Below, in pieces: positions 52,666 to 60,718 of a stretch of 64,000 bases of DNA (positions are counted from its first letter, which is position 1; the number at the start of each line of letters is the position of its first letter). Source of the DNA: Sanguibacter gelidistatuariae. GTDB taxonomy: Bacteria > Actinomycetota > Actinomycetes > Actinomycetales > Cellulomonadaceae. A program made the translations under genes and the position numbers. Below the pieces are notes generated by a model. It was not told the origin of the DNA and searched no databases. It saw only the letters and a program-made list of their open reading frames with translations. The stretch is from the NCBI RefSeq assembly GCF_900096585.1, contig NZ_FMYH01000005.1, positions 186,001 to 250,000 of the forward strand, read 5' to 3'.

Positions 52666-53453
52666 GATCCGAACCCTGCGTTGTGGATGAGCGGTGAGCC
52701 CTCTTCGGGGCTCTCGTGCGGGTGGACGTGGTCGTGCCCGGGGGTGGCGTGGGCCGCCGACGGCGGCAGCGCCCCGCCGTCGTGCACCTTGCGGCCGTGC
52801 TGGAGCACGACCGTGCGAGAGATGAGCGGGGCGAAGGTACCGAGCTCGTGGAGCACGACGAGGATCGTGGTGCCCAGCTCGACCAGACCTGTGAGAGTCA
52901 CGGCGAAGGACTCCTGGCTCTGCTGGTCGACGCCGGCGACGGGCTCGTCGAGCACGAGCAGGTCCGGGTCGCGCACGAGCGCGCGGGCGATGAGCACGCG
53001 CTGCTGCTGCCCGCCGGAGAGCTCGCTCACCGCGCGGTCGGCACGGTCGGCCAGGCCTACGCGGTCGAGCGCGTCCATCGCGCTGGCCCACGCGCCCCGG
53101 GGCATCCGGATCCGCCGGCCGTAGAGCAGGCCCGAGGAGACCACCTCGAGGGCGGTCGAGGGAACCCCGGTCGTCGCGCTCACCCGCTGGGGCACGTATC
53201 CCACCCGCTGCCAGGGCACGGTCCGCCCGAGCGGTGTGCCGTAGAGGGTGACAGAGCCCGACGCGATGGGCAGGATCCCGACCAGGGTGCGCACGAGGGT
53301 CGACTTGCCCGAGCCGTTCGCCCCCAGCAGCGCGACGACCTCGCCTGCGGTCACGGACAGGTCGACGCCGCGCAGGATGCGGCTCCCGTCGAGGGTGACG
53401 TGCAGGTCACGAGCCTCGATGACCTGCTCGGGGGTGGTGGGGCGGCCGCTCAT
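52662..53453 (-). CDS. znuC: Zinc ABC transporter ATPase (ZnuC-like) with His-rich C-terminus
   Basis: A 263-residue ABC ATPase. Walker A is GANGSGKSTL, the Q-loop region is VGYVPQR, the signature is LSGGQQQRVLIARAL and Walker B is LLVLDEPVAGVD with the switch His (VVLHEL). After the core, the tail SAAHATPGHDHVHPHESPEE holds six histidines, unusual for ATPase subunits and possibly a zinc sensor or buffer. The ATG at 53453 overlaps the znuA stop by 4 bases. Confidence 0.94.
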   Translation of the reverse strand: MSGRPTTPEQVIEARDLHVTLDGSRILRGVDLSVTAGEVVALLGANGSGKSTLVRTLVGILPIASGSVTLYGTPLGRTVPWQRVGYVPQRVSATTGVPSTALEVVSSGLLYGRRIRMPRGAWASAMDALDRVGLADRADRAVSELSGGQQQRVLIARALVRDPDLLVLDEPVAGVDQQSQESFAVTLTGLVELGTTILVVLHELGTFAPLISRTVVLQHGRKVHDGGALPPSAAHATPGHDHVHPHESPEEGSPLIHNAGFGS

Positions 53454-54400
53454 GCGCAACCGAGCCCGGTGCGCAGCGCCTCGAGATTGGAGAGCATGAC
53501 CGAACGGTAGTCGCCGCCCGAGTCGTTCAGGCTCTCGAGAGGGTCCAGGACGGTCGCGGTGATGCCGAGGTCGCTCGCGAGGGTCTGGGCGACCTTCGGG
53601 CTGATCAGCGTCTCGAAGAAGATCGTGGAGACGCCGCGGTCGCGGATGGTCGCCGAGACCTCCTTGATCCGGGCCGGTGACGGCTCGGCCTCGGGGTCGA
53701 TCCCGGAGATCCCGACCTGCTCGAGGCCGTAGCGGTCGGCCAGGTAGCCGAAGGCCTCGTGCGTAGTCACCAGGAGCTTGCTCGAGCACTGGGACAGGCC
53801 GGCGGTCAACTGGGCGTCGAGGTCGGTCAGGGACGCGACGAGCTCGGCCCCGCGGGCGGCGTACGTCTCGGCGTTGTCCGGGTCGATCGCCGAGAGCTCG
53901 GCGACGACGTCCTCGCTCACCGCAGCGAGCCGGGTGGGGTCGAGCCAGAAGTGGGGGTCGAGGACTCCGTGGTCGTGGCCGTCGTCGGCGGAGTGGCTGT
54001 CCTCGTCATTCTCGTCCGTGCCTTGGAGCTCGTGCGCCTGGAGGTTCGCGGAGTCGGCGGCGTCGACGACGTGCGCGGGCTCGCGGGCGTCGATCGCGGC
54101 GTCGACGGCCGGCTGGAAGTTGGACAGGAAGACCACGAGGTCGGCCTCGCCGACCTGGCGGGCCTTCGCGGGGGACAGCTCGAGGTCGTGCGGCTCTGCC
54201 CCGGGCGGGGTCAGCGAGGTGACGTCGACGAGGTCGCCGCCGATCTCCTCGGTGATGTACTGCAGGGGGTAGAACGAGGCGAGGACCTGGAGCCGGCCGT
54301 CGTCCGCTGCGTCGGAGCTGGCGCAGCCGGTGAGGGCGAGCGCGGCGCACAGGGCGCCGCCCGCGAGGGTCGCCAGGGTGCGACGTGAGGCGATGTACAT
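53450..54400 (-). CDS. znuA: Zinc-binding lipoprotein of the ABC importer (ZnuA-like)
   Basis: A substrate-binding protein of about 316 residues. The N-terminus ([20 protein letters not shown], then ALTGCASS) is a lipobox with Cys as the lipidated residue. Metal-ligand regions are [11 protein letters not shown], a His/Asp-rich flexible loop ([12 protein letters not shown]) and [24 protein letters not shown] completes the cluster A-I pattern. ATG at 54400 is preferred because it lies 7 bases after GATAAT, so the mRNA may be leaderless; two other ATG codons at 54406 and 54409 lie inside the Zur box and would require an earlier transcription start. Same operon as znuC-znuB-zur. Confidence 0.94.
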   Translation of the reverse strand: MYIASRRTLATLAGGALCAALALTGCASSDAADDGRLQVLASFYPLQYITEEIGGDLVDVTSLTPPGAEPHDLELSPAKARQVGEADLVVFLSNFQPAVDAAIDAREPAHVVDAADSANLQAHELQGTDENDEDSHSADDGHDHGVLDPHFWLDPTRLAAVSEDVVAELSAIDPDNAETYAARGAELVASLTDLDAQLTAGLSQCSSKLLVTTHEAFGYLADRYGLEQVGISGIDPEAEPSPARIKEVSATIRDRGVSTIFFETLISPKVAQTLASDLGITATVLDPLESLNDSGGDYRSVMLSNLEALRTGLGCA

Positions 54401-54414
54401 GAACATCATTATCA
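54400..54414 (-). promoter_or_regulatory. Zur box on the znuA promoter
   Basis: Read leftward TGATAATGATGTTCA, 13 of 15 bases identical to the Zur box consensus TGAAAATGATTTTCA as I remember it from Streptomyces. It overlaps the -10 element and the start codon, so zinc-loaded Zur would shut the operon. Confidence 0.8.
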
Positions 54415-54437
54415 ATTAACGCGTTTGGTGGTGTCAA
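54408..54437 (-). promoter_or_regulatory. Promoter of the znuA-znuC-znuB-zur operon
   Basis: Perfect -35 TTGACA (54437-54432), 18-base spacer, -10 GATAAT (54413-54408). Transcription should begin near 54400-54402, at the ATG of znuA. It is the best-formed promoter in the window. Confidence 0.8.
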
Positions 54438-54562
54438 CCGAGCGCGCTGTCTGCTGGGTCACCTCCGCCCCGAGTAACCTGGGTGGTTGGCGCACGACGT
54501 GCGCCAGTCACCTCTGCCCCACGAGCCACGTGCGGGCACCGAAGTCTCTTGGAGTGATCACC

Positions 54563-55951
54563 GTGGCCCAAGCGCCGTCCCACCTCGATTCCGTCATCTC
54601 CCTCGCGAAGCGTCGCGGCTTTGTGTTCCAGTCCGGTGAGATCTACGGAGGGTCGCGGTCCGCCTGGGACTACGGGCCCCTCGGTGTTGAGCTCAAGGAG
54701 AACATCAAGCGCCAGTGGTGGCGCACGATGGTCACGAGCCGCGACGACGTCGTCGGCCTCGACTCCGCGGTCATCCTGCCGCGCAAGATCTGGGAGGCCT
54801 CCGGCCACGTCGGGGTGTTCACCGACCCGCTGACCGAGTGCCTGTCCTGCCACAAGCGGTTCCGCGAGGACCAGATGCTCGAGGAGTTCGAGGAGAAGAA
54901 GGGCCGCGAGCCGGTCGGCGGCCTCGCCGAGATCGCCTGCCCCAACTGCGGGAACCGCGGGCAGTGGACCGAGCCGCGCGACTTCAACATGATGCTCAAG
55001 ACATACCTCGGCCCCGTCGAGGACGAGTCAGGCCTGCACTATCTGCGCCCCGAGACCGCCCAGGGCATCTTCGTGAACTTCGCCAACGTGCTCGGCGCGA
55101 GCCGCAAGAAGCCGCCGTTCGGCATCGGCCAGATCGGCAAGTCCTTCCGCAACGAGATCACGCCGGGGAACTTCATCTTCCGCACCCGTGAGTTCGAGCA
55201 GATGGAGATGGAGTTCTTCGTCGAGCCCGGCACGGACAAGGAGTGGCACCAGTACTGGATCGACCTGCGCACCAACTGGTACGTCGACCTGGGCATCGAC
55301 CGCGACAACCTGCGCCTCTTCGAGCACCCGCAGGAGAAGCTCTCCCACTACTCCACCCGCACGGTGGACATCGAGTACCGCTTCGGCTTCCAAGGGAGCG
55401 AGTGGGGCGAGCTCGAGGGCATCGCGAACCGCACCGACTTCGACCTCAAGACGCACAGCGAGCACTCCGGCAAGGACCTCAGCTACTTCGACCAGGGCAA
55501 GAACGAGCGCTGGGTGCCCTACGTCATCGAGCCCGCGGCCGGCCTGACCCGCTCGGTCATGGCGTTCCTCGCCGACGCGTACACCGAGGACGAGGCCCCC
55601 AACGCCAAGGGCGGGGTCGACGTGCGCACCGTGCTCAAGCTCGACCCGCGCCTGGCCCCGGTCAAGGCTGCGGTCCTGCCGCTCTCGCGGAACGAGCAGC
55701 TCTCCCCGAAGGCCCGCGACCTGGCCACCGAGCTGCGCAAGAACTGGAACGTCGACTTCGACGACGCCGGTGCGATCGGACGCCGCTACCGTCGCCAGGA
55801 CGAGGTGGGTACCCCGTTCTGCATCACGGTCGACTTCGACACCCTCGACGACCAGGCAGTCACGATCCGTCACCGCGACGACATGTCCCAGGAGCGCGTC
55901 GCACTCGACCAGGTCACCGCGTACCTGGCCGCCCGCCTGATCGGTTCCTGA
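54563..55951 (+). CDS. glyS: Glycyl-tRNA synthetase (dimeric, single-chain type)
   Basis: A 462-residue class II synthetase of the eukaryote/archaeal-like homodimeric type, common in actinobacteria. Motif-bearing segments are [55 protein letters not shown] and [14 protein letters not shown], with a C-terminal anticodon domain ([20 protein letters not shown]). Zinc-type cysteines ([14 protein letters not shown]) are present. GTG at 54563 has TTGGAG upstream; a longer open frame reaches back across the divergent znuA promoter and is rejected. A terminator hairpin follows at 55993. Confidence 0.97.
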   Translation: MAQAPSHLDSVISLAKRRGFVFQSGEIYGGSRSAWDYGPLGVELKENIKRQWWRTMVTSRDDVVGLDSAVILPRKIWEASGHVGVFTDPLTECLSCHKRFREDQMLEEFEEKKGREPVGGLAEIACPNCGNRGQWTEPRDFNMMLKTYLGPVEDESGLHYLRPETAQGIFVNFANVLGASRKKPPFGIGQIGKSFRNEITPGNFIFRTREFEQMEMEFFVEPGTDKEWHQYWIDLRTNWYVDLGIDRDNLRLFEHPQEKLSHYSTRTVDIEYRFGFQGSEWGELEGIANRTDFDLKTHSEHSGKDLSYFDQGKNERWVPYVIEPAAGLTRSVMAFLADAYTEDEAPNAKGGVDVRTVLKLDPRLAPVKAAVLPLSRNEQLSPKARDLATELRKNWNVDFDDAGAIGRRYRRQDEVGTPFCITVDFDTLDDQAVTIRHRDDMSQERVALDQVTAYLAARLIGS

Positions 55952-55992
55952 GCTGACCTGACCCGGGAAACCTGCCCGACGACGCGTTCTCC

Positions 55993-56023
55993 GGAGCCGC
56001 TCACGCCTCGCGTGGGCGGCTCC
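55993..56023 (+). terminator. Terminator-like hairpin after glyS
   Basis: GGAGCCGC at 55993-56000 pairs with GCGGCTCC at 56016-56023; inner CACGC/GCGTG extends the stem with one mismatch, leaving a 3-base loop. Confidence 0.65.
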
Positions 56024-56120
56024 GCGCGTTCGCAGGACGGCGGCTCCGCGGCCGGGCATGTCGCCGCTCGGGTCGAGGGTGGGCCGCCTCGCTTGTCAGC
56101 TCGTGGCCAGACTGCGGTGG

Positions 56121-56126
56121 GATACT
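56121..56126 (+). promoter_or_regulatory. -10-like GATACT six bases before the dusB ATG
   Basis: GATACT, GGTGGG, ATG (56133). It could give a leaderless dusB; GGTGGG alternatively resembles a weak ribosome site at a very short distance. Confidence 0.35.
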
Positions 56127-56132
56127 GGTGGG

Positions 56133-57362
56133 ATGAGTTCCCCTTCTCCTGTCTTGAGTGCGCCCGCAGTCGGCCCGGCGCGCGGTGACCGGGCCACCTC
56201 CGGGCTGACCGCGCCCCTGCTGCCGCCCCTGCGCATCGGCCCGCACACGGTCCGAACTCCCGTCGTGCTCGCGCCCATGGCAGGTGTGACGAACACCGCC
56301 TTCCGCAAGCTGTGCCGCGAGCACGGCCCGGGTGGGCTCTACGTCGCGGAGATGGTCACGTCCCGGGCGATCGTGGAGCGCAACGTCGAGGCGCTGCGGA
56401 TCGTCACCTTCGAGGAGGGCGAGTCGCCCCGCTCGGCCCAGGTGTACGGCGTCGACCCGGCGACCGTCGCGGCCGCTGTGAAGATCATCGCGGGGGAGGA
56501 TCGCGCCGACCACGTTGACCTCAACTTCGGCTGCCCCGTCCCCAAGGTCACCAAGAAGGGCGGCGGCGCCGTCCTGCCCTGGAAGCGTGAGCTGTTCACC
56601 CGGATCGTCTCGGCGGCCGTGGAGGCCGCCGCGCCCTTCGGCGTGCCGGTCACGGTCAAGATGCGCAAGGGTATCGACGACAACCACCTCACGTACCTCG
56701 AGGCGGGCCTCATCGCCGAGCAGGCCGGGGTCGCGGCTGTCGCGCTGCACGCGCGGACCGCGGCCGACTACTACTCCGGGACGGCCGACTGGTCGGCGAT
56801 TCGCCAGCTCAAGGAGACCGTCACGACCATCCCGGTGCTCGGCAACGGTGATATTTGGTCCGCCGAGGACGCTCTGGAGATGGTTCGCCAGACCGGGTGC
56901 GACGGCGTCGTCGTCGGGCGTGGGTGCCAGGGGAGGCCCTGGATCTTCGCCGACCTCGCGGCGGCCTTCAACGGTTCCGACGTGCGGATGAAGCCTGGGT
57001 TGGCCCTCGTCGCCGAGACGATCTACCGGCACGGCGAGCTCATGGCGGACTTCTTCGAGGACGAGGACAAGGGCACCCGTGACCTGCGCAAGCACATGGC
57101 CTGGTACCTCAAGGGCTACGCGGTCGGGGGCGACGCCCGCCGCGGTCTGGCGCTCGTCTCCTCGCTCACCGAGCTGCGCGAGCGCCTCGACGCTCTTGAC
57201 CTCGACCAGCCCTACCCGGGCAAGGACGCCGAAGGTCAGCGCGGCCGCCAGGGCACGCCCAAGCAGCCGCACGTCCCCTACGGCTGGCTTGACTCCCGCG
57301 AGCTGAGCGACGAGCACCGAGCCAAGCTCCTCGAAGCCGAGCTGAGCGTCTCCGGCGGCTGA
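56133..57362 (+). CDS. dusB: tRNA-dihydrouridine synthase DusB
   Basis: A 409-residue FMN enzyme that reduces uridines in the tRNA D-loop. After about 40 variable residues comes VVLAPMAGVTNTAFRKLCRE, then LNFGCPVPKVTKKGGGA with the catalytic Cys, and DGVVVGRGCQGRPWIF. A C-terminal extension carries a helical tRNA-binding domain (LRKHMAWYLKGYAVGGDARR). A Lys-rich tail (QRGRQGTPKQPHVPYG) is longer than in E. coli. ATG at 56133 is close to a -10-like hexamer. It is followed by a very stable palindrome. Confidence 0.96.
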   Translation: MSSPSPVLSAPAVGPARGDRATSGLTAPLLPPLRIGPHTVRTPVVLAPMAGVTNTAFRKLCREHGPGGLYVAEMVTSRAIVERNVEALRIVTFEEGESPRSAQVYGVDPATVAAAVKIIAGEDRADHVDLNFGCPVPKVTKKGGGAVLPWKRELFTRIVSAAVEAAAPFGVPVTVKMRKGIDDNHLTYLEAGLIAEQAGVAAVALHARTAADYYSGTADWSAIRQLKETVTTIPVLGNGDIWSAEDALEMVRQTGCDGVVVGRGCQGRPWIFADLAAAFNGSDVRMKPGLALVAETIYRHGELMADFFEDEDKGTRDLRKHMAWYLKGYAVGGDARRGLALVSSLTELRERLDALDLDQPYPGKDAEGQRGRQGTPKQPHVPYGWLDSRELSDEHRAKLLEAELSVSGG

Positions 57363-57414
57363 CCTCGCCCAGGCCGTCCACCCGACCCCGTCCCAACCTC
57401 CCTGCCCACATACG

Positions 57415-57479
57415 CCGATAGGTGCACGAGTTCCGCCCTGCTTCGGTGAGAAACAGGGCGGAGCTCGTGCACCTATCGG
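57415..57479. repeat. 26-bp-stem palindrome between dusB and the alpha-glucosidase gene
   Basis: The arm at 57415-57440 (beginning CCGATAGGTGCACGAG) pairs with 57454-57479 with a single mismatch (G-T in RNA) over a 13-base loop. It lies between convergent gene ends and will act as a bidirectional terminator. The GTGCACGA core recurs in the palindrome at 7438 (GTGCACGA) and, as GTGTACGA, in the one at 6406, which hints at one repeat family with variable ends. Confidence 0.85.
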
Positions 57480-57498
57480 TGGGTGACCGGGGTTTGGG

Positions 57499-59283
57499 TC
57501 AGACGGTCAGCCAGACCGTCGTGTCCTGGGGGACTCCGGCGCCCGTGAGCGGGCCGCTCGCGACGAGGACCTCGGCGCCGGCCGGCAGGGCCACCGGGGT
57601 CTCGCCGAAGTTCGTCAGGACGAGCACGCCGTTGTTGACGAAGGCGAGCACAGAGTCGGCACCGGCGAAGTCATCGACCCAGGCGAGAGAACCGAGGCCG
57701 AGGTCGTTGGCCTTGCGCAGGGCGAGGGCAGAGCGGTACATCGCGAACGTCGACCCCTCCGTCGAGCGCTGCACATCGGCCGCGCACGCCTTGTACGAGT
57801 CAGGCTGGGGGAGCCAGGACTTGCCGGTCGGGCCGAAGCCGTAGCCGGGCTTGTCCGCCTCCCAGGGCAGCGGCACGCGGCAGCCGTCGCGGCCGGCCTC
57901 GGTGTAGCCGGAGCGCCACCAGGCCGGGTCCTGACGCAGGTCGTCGTCCAGGTCGGTGTGCTCGGGCAGGCCAAGCTCCTCGCCCTGGTAGACGTAGGCG
58001 GAGCCGGGCAGGCCCAGCATCTGCAGGCTGGCGGCGCGCGCACGGCGCAGGCCGAGCTCGGCGTCGGGCTGGGGGTCGTTCGTGCCGATCCCGTTGGGAC
58101 GCACGGCGGCGCCGGTCAGGCCCATCCGCGAGGCGTGGCGGATGACGTCGTGGTTGGAGAGCACCCAGGTGGTCGGGGCGCCGACCTCGTCGGAGGCCTC
58201 GAGCGAGGCTGTGACGACGCCGCGGAGCGCTGCCGCGTCCCAGGCCGTGGTGAGGTAGGAGAAGTTGAACGCCTGGTGCATCTCGTCGCTGCGGACGTAG
58301 CGGGCCAGCCGGCTCAGCGGCTCGACCCAGGCCTCGGCGACGAGCGCGCGGTCGCCGGTGTACTCGGCGAGGACCTTGTGCCACGCACGGTAGATGTCGT
58401 GCACGCCGTCCTGGTCGAACATCGGGCCGGAGTTGCCGGCGCCGGTCGAGCCGTCCTCGGCCGCCTCGTGGGCCTCCGTCGCGCCCTCGACCATGGACGT
58501 GTCACCGTCCCAGTCGGGCAGGCCGGGTGCCTTGACCATGCCGTGCGCGACGTCGATGCGGAAGCCGTCAACCCCACGGTCGAGCCAGAACCGCAGCACG
58601 TCCTCGAACTCCGCGCGGACCTCGGGGTGCTCCCAGTCGAGGTCGGGCTGGCGGGTGTCGAACATGTGCAGGTACCACTCGCCGTCGGTGACACCGTCGG
58701 AGGCGAGGGGAGAGGTGCGATCGCTCACGCGGGTCCAGGCAGGTCCGCCAAAGATCGACTTCCAGTTGTTCGGGGGAAGCTCGCCGGCCGCGCCCTTGCC
58801 CTCGCGGAAGAGGTAGCGGGCGCGCTCGGGGCTGCCGGGGCCGGCAGCGAGGGCGTCCTTGAACCACTCGTGGTCGTCGGAGGTGTGATTCGGGACGAGG
58901 TCGGCGATCACACGCAGGCCGCGGCTGCGGGCCTGGGCGAGGAGCTCCTCGAAGTCGGCGAGGGTGCCGAAGAGCGGGTCGACGTCGCGGTAGTCGGCGA
59001 CGTCATATCCGGCGTCGGCCTGGGGCGAGCGGTAGAACGGCGAGAGCCACACGGCGTCGACGCCGAGCTCGACCAGGTGGTCCAGGCGCGAGGTGATGCC
59101 GGGGATGTCGCCGATCCCGTCGCCGTTGCCGTCGGCGAAGGAGCGCGGGTAGACCTGGTAGATCACGGCGGTCCGCCACCACTCGCGGGCGGACTCGCTC
59201 GCGGGATGGATGACGGTCGCCGCCGGGTTGGTCGAGGTCAGCTCGAGGGCGGGGGAGGCCACGGTCGAATCGATATGAGTCAC
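57499..59283 (-). CDS. Alpha-glucosidase, GH13 family (oligo-1,6/maltase type)
   Basis: A 594-residue glycoside hydrolase that splits maltose or maltodextrins in the cytoplasm. Conserved regions: YQVYPRSFADGNGDGIGDIPG, LRVIADLVPNHTSDDHEWF, nucleophile Asp in DGFRIDVAHGM, acid/base Glu in ALVAEAWVEP, and LSNHDVIRHASRMG. There is no signal peptide after the chosen GTG at 59283, which has AAGGA upstream. It lies 58 bases after the LacI-type regulator gene on the same strand and acts with the divergent malE-malF-malG uptake system. Linkage specificity (alpha-1,4 or 1,6) cannot be fixed from motifs alone. Confidence 0.93.
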   Translation of the reverse strand: MTHIDSTVASPALELTSTNPAATVIHPASESAREWWRTAVIYQVYPRSFADGNGDGIGDIPGITSRLDHLVELGVDAVWLSPFYRSPQADAGYDVADYRDVDPLFGTLADFEELLAQARSRGLRVIADLVPNHTSDDHEWFKDALAAGPGSPERARYLFREGKGAAGELPPNNWKSIFGGPAWTRVSDRTSPLASDGVTDGEWYLHMFDTRQPDLDWEHPEVRAEFEDVLRFWLDRGVDGFRIDVAHGMVKAPGLPDWDGDTSMVEGATEAHEAAEDGSTGAGNSGPMFDQDGVHDIYRAWHKVLAEYTGDRALVAEAWVEPLSRLARYVRSDEMHQAFNFSYLTTAWDAAALRGVVTASLEASDEVGAPTTWVLSNHDVIRHASRMGLTGAAVRPNGIGTNDPQPDAELGLRRARAASLQMLGLPGSAYVYQGEELGLPEHTDLDDDLRQDPAWWRSGYTEAGRDGCRVPLPWEADKPGYGFGPTGKSWLPQPDSYKACAADVQRSTEGSTFAMYRSALALRKANDLGLGSLAWVDDFAGADSVLAFVNNGVLVLTNFGETPVALPAGAEVLVASGPLTGAGVPQDTTVWLTV

Positions 59284-59341
59284 GTCGACAAAGTCCTTGT
59301 CAGAGAGGGTGTGCTGGTCTGGAGTGGAGAGTTTGAGGGTG

Positions 59342-60418
59342 TCAGCCGTTGCGGAGCGCCGCGTGCAGGCGCATGTCCGGGGAGGCTCCGGTCGAGTTGC
59401 GAACGATGAGCTCAGGGTGGAACAGGAGTTCCGAGCGCGGCGTCGGTGCACCCGAGATGACGGCCATGAGCGCGCTGATCGCCGCGTGGCTCATGGCCGA
59501 GACGGGTTGGCGCACGGTGGTCAGGGGTGGGTCGGTGAAGGCGATGAGCGGGGAGTCGTCGTAGCCGATGATCGACACGTCCTCGGGGACGGCGAGCTTG
59601 CGCTGGTGCGCGGCGCGGACCGCGCCCAGGGCCATGAGGTCGGAGCCGCAGACGATCGCGGTGTGGCCTGAGTCGATGAGGTCCCCGCCGGCCGCCTGAC
59701 CACCCTCGACCGTGAACAGCGAGGTGGAGATGTGCTCCGTGGCGTCCTCGATCCCGAGGTGACGGGCCATCGCCTCGCGGAAGCCGTCGACCTTGCGCTT
59801 GGCCGTGATGAACCGGTCGGGCCCGGTGGCCAGGCCGATCTTCTGGTGACCGAGGGAGACGAGGTGACGGACCGAGAGCTCCATCGCGGCGACGTCGTCG
59901 GCCGAGACAAAGGGGGCGTCGATCTCGGCGGCGTAGCCGTTGATGAACACGAGTGGGATACCGCGGCTGCGCAGCTGGTCGTAGCGGGTGCGGCTGGCCT
60001 GGGTGTCGGCGTGCAGGCCCGAGAGGAAGATGATCCCGTCGATCGAGTGGTCGAGCAGCATCTCGATGTACTCGTCCTCGGTCGTCCCGCCGGGGGACTG
60101 GGTGCACAGCAGCGGGGTGTAGCCGCGCTGGGAGAGCATGCTCTCGATGGTCTGCGCGAAGGCCGGGAAGACGGGGTTGGTGAGCTCGGGGACGATCAGC
60201 CCGACGAGACCCGCGGACCGGTTCCGCAGCTTCTCGGGGCGTTCGTAGCCGAGCACGTCGAGGGCGGCGAGAACGGCCTGGCGGGTCTCGGAGGCGACCC
60301 CGACCTTGCCGTTGAGAACCCGGGAGACGGTGGCCGTGCTCACGCCGGCCTGCTTGGCGAGATCGGTCAGTCGGGTCTTCGGTCCCAGCGCTTCGGATGG
60401 GAATTGAGTCAGGGACAC
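59342..60418 (-). CDS. malR: LacI-family transcriptional regulator, MalR-like
   Basis: A 358-residue repressor. The N-terminal helix-turn-helix is TRLTDLAKQAGVSTATVSRV, followed by the hinge and the sugar-binding domain (RSAGLVGLIVPELTNPVFPA, VSIIGYDDSPLIAFTDPPLT). It is adjacent to alpha-glucosidase and divergent from malE, with CTTGCAG repeats between them, which I recall as the recognition motif of Streptomyces MalR/Reg1 at amylase and mal promoters. It likely represses both units and is released by maltose or maltodextrin. GTG at 60418 has AGGAGG upstream. Confidence 0.9.
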   Translation of the reverse strand: MSLTQFPSEALGPKTRLTDLAKQAGVSTATVSRVLNGKVGVASETRQAVLAALDVLGYERPEKLRNRSAGLVGLIVPELTNPVFPAFAQTIESMLSQRGYTPLLCTQSPGGTTEDEYIEMLLDHSIDGIIFLSGLHADTQASRTRYDQLRSRGIPLVFINGYAAEIDAPFVSADDVAAMELSVRHLVSLGHQKIGLATGPDRFITAKRKVDGFREAMARHLGIEDATEHISTSLFTVEGGQAAGGDLIDSGHTAIVCGSDLMALGAVRAAHQRKLAVPEDVSIIGYDDSPLIAFTDPPLTTVRQPVSAMSHAAISALMAVISGAPTPRSELLFHPELIVRNSTGASPDMRLHAALRNG

Positions 60419-60480
60419 ACCAGACCTCCTCGTCTCGTGCCGGGCTACGTCGAGCCGGGTTCTGTGTTCGCGGGAACGTT

Positions 60481-60620
60481 CTTGCAGGGACTTGCAGATT
60501 GCCTGTCAGCGTCAGATGCTACGGCAGATCCTAGTGAACTCCTACGATCTGACGGAAGACTTGCAACGCAAACTGTCTCACAGTCGATCGTTGCATGAAA
60601 GTTACTGTAACGGCTTGCAG
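60481..60620. promoter_or_regulatory. CTTGCAG operator repeats and palindromes between malR and malE
   Basis: The 300-base gap between the divergent genes (60419-60718) holds CTTGCAG at 60481, 60491 (10 bases apart) and 60614, CTTGCAA at 60560 within the inverted TTGC-AAC-GCAA (60561-60571), TTGCAT at 60591, and the perfect palindrome GTTAC-T-GTAAC at 60601-60611. The 60614 copy overlaps TTGCAG, a -35-like hexamer 18 bases before TAGGGT (60639). These are probably MalR binding sites. Confidence 0.7.
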
Positions 60621-60644
60621 ATCGTGGGGACTTCGGTTTAGGGT
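60615..60644 (+). promoter_or_regulatory. Candidate malE promoter
   Basis: -35-like TTGCAG (60615-60620), 18 bases, -10-like TAGGGT (60639-60644), giving a leader of about 70 bases before malE. The -35 is part of a CTTGCAG repeat. Confidence 0.4.
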
Positions 60645-60718
60645 CGTTCTCATCAGGGCCAACGTCGGTGCTCAGCCAACGACGGCGGACTCAAACCACC
60701 TACTTTGGAGAAGACACA

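Noticed and set aside
54425-54562. N-terminal extension of glycyl-tRNA synthetase
   Set aside because: It overlaps the divergent znuA promoter (-35 at 54432-54437), and the family start fits GTG 54563.
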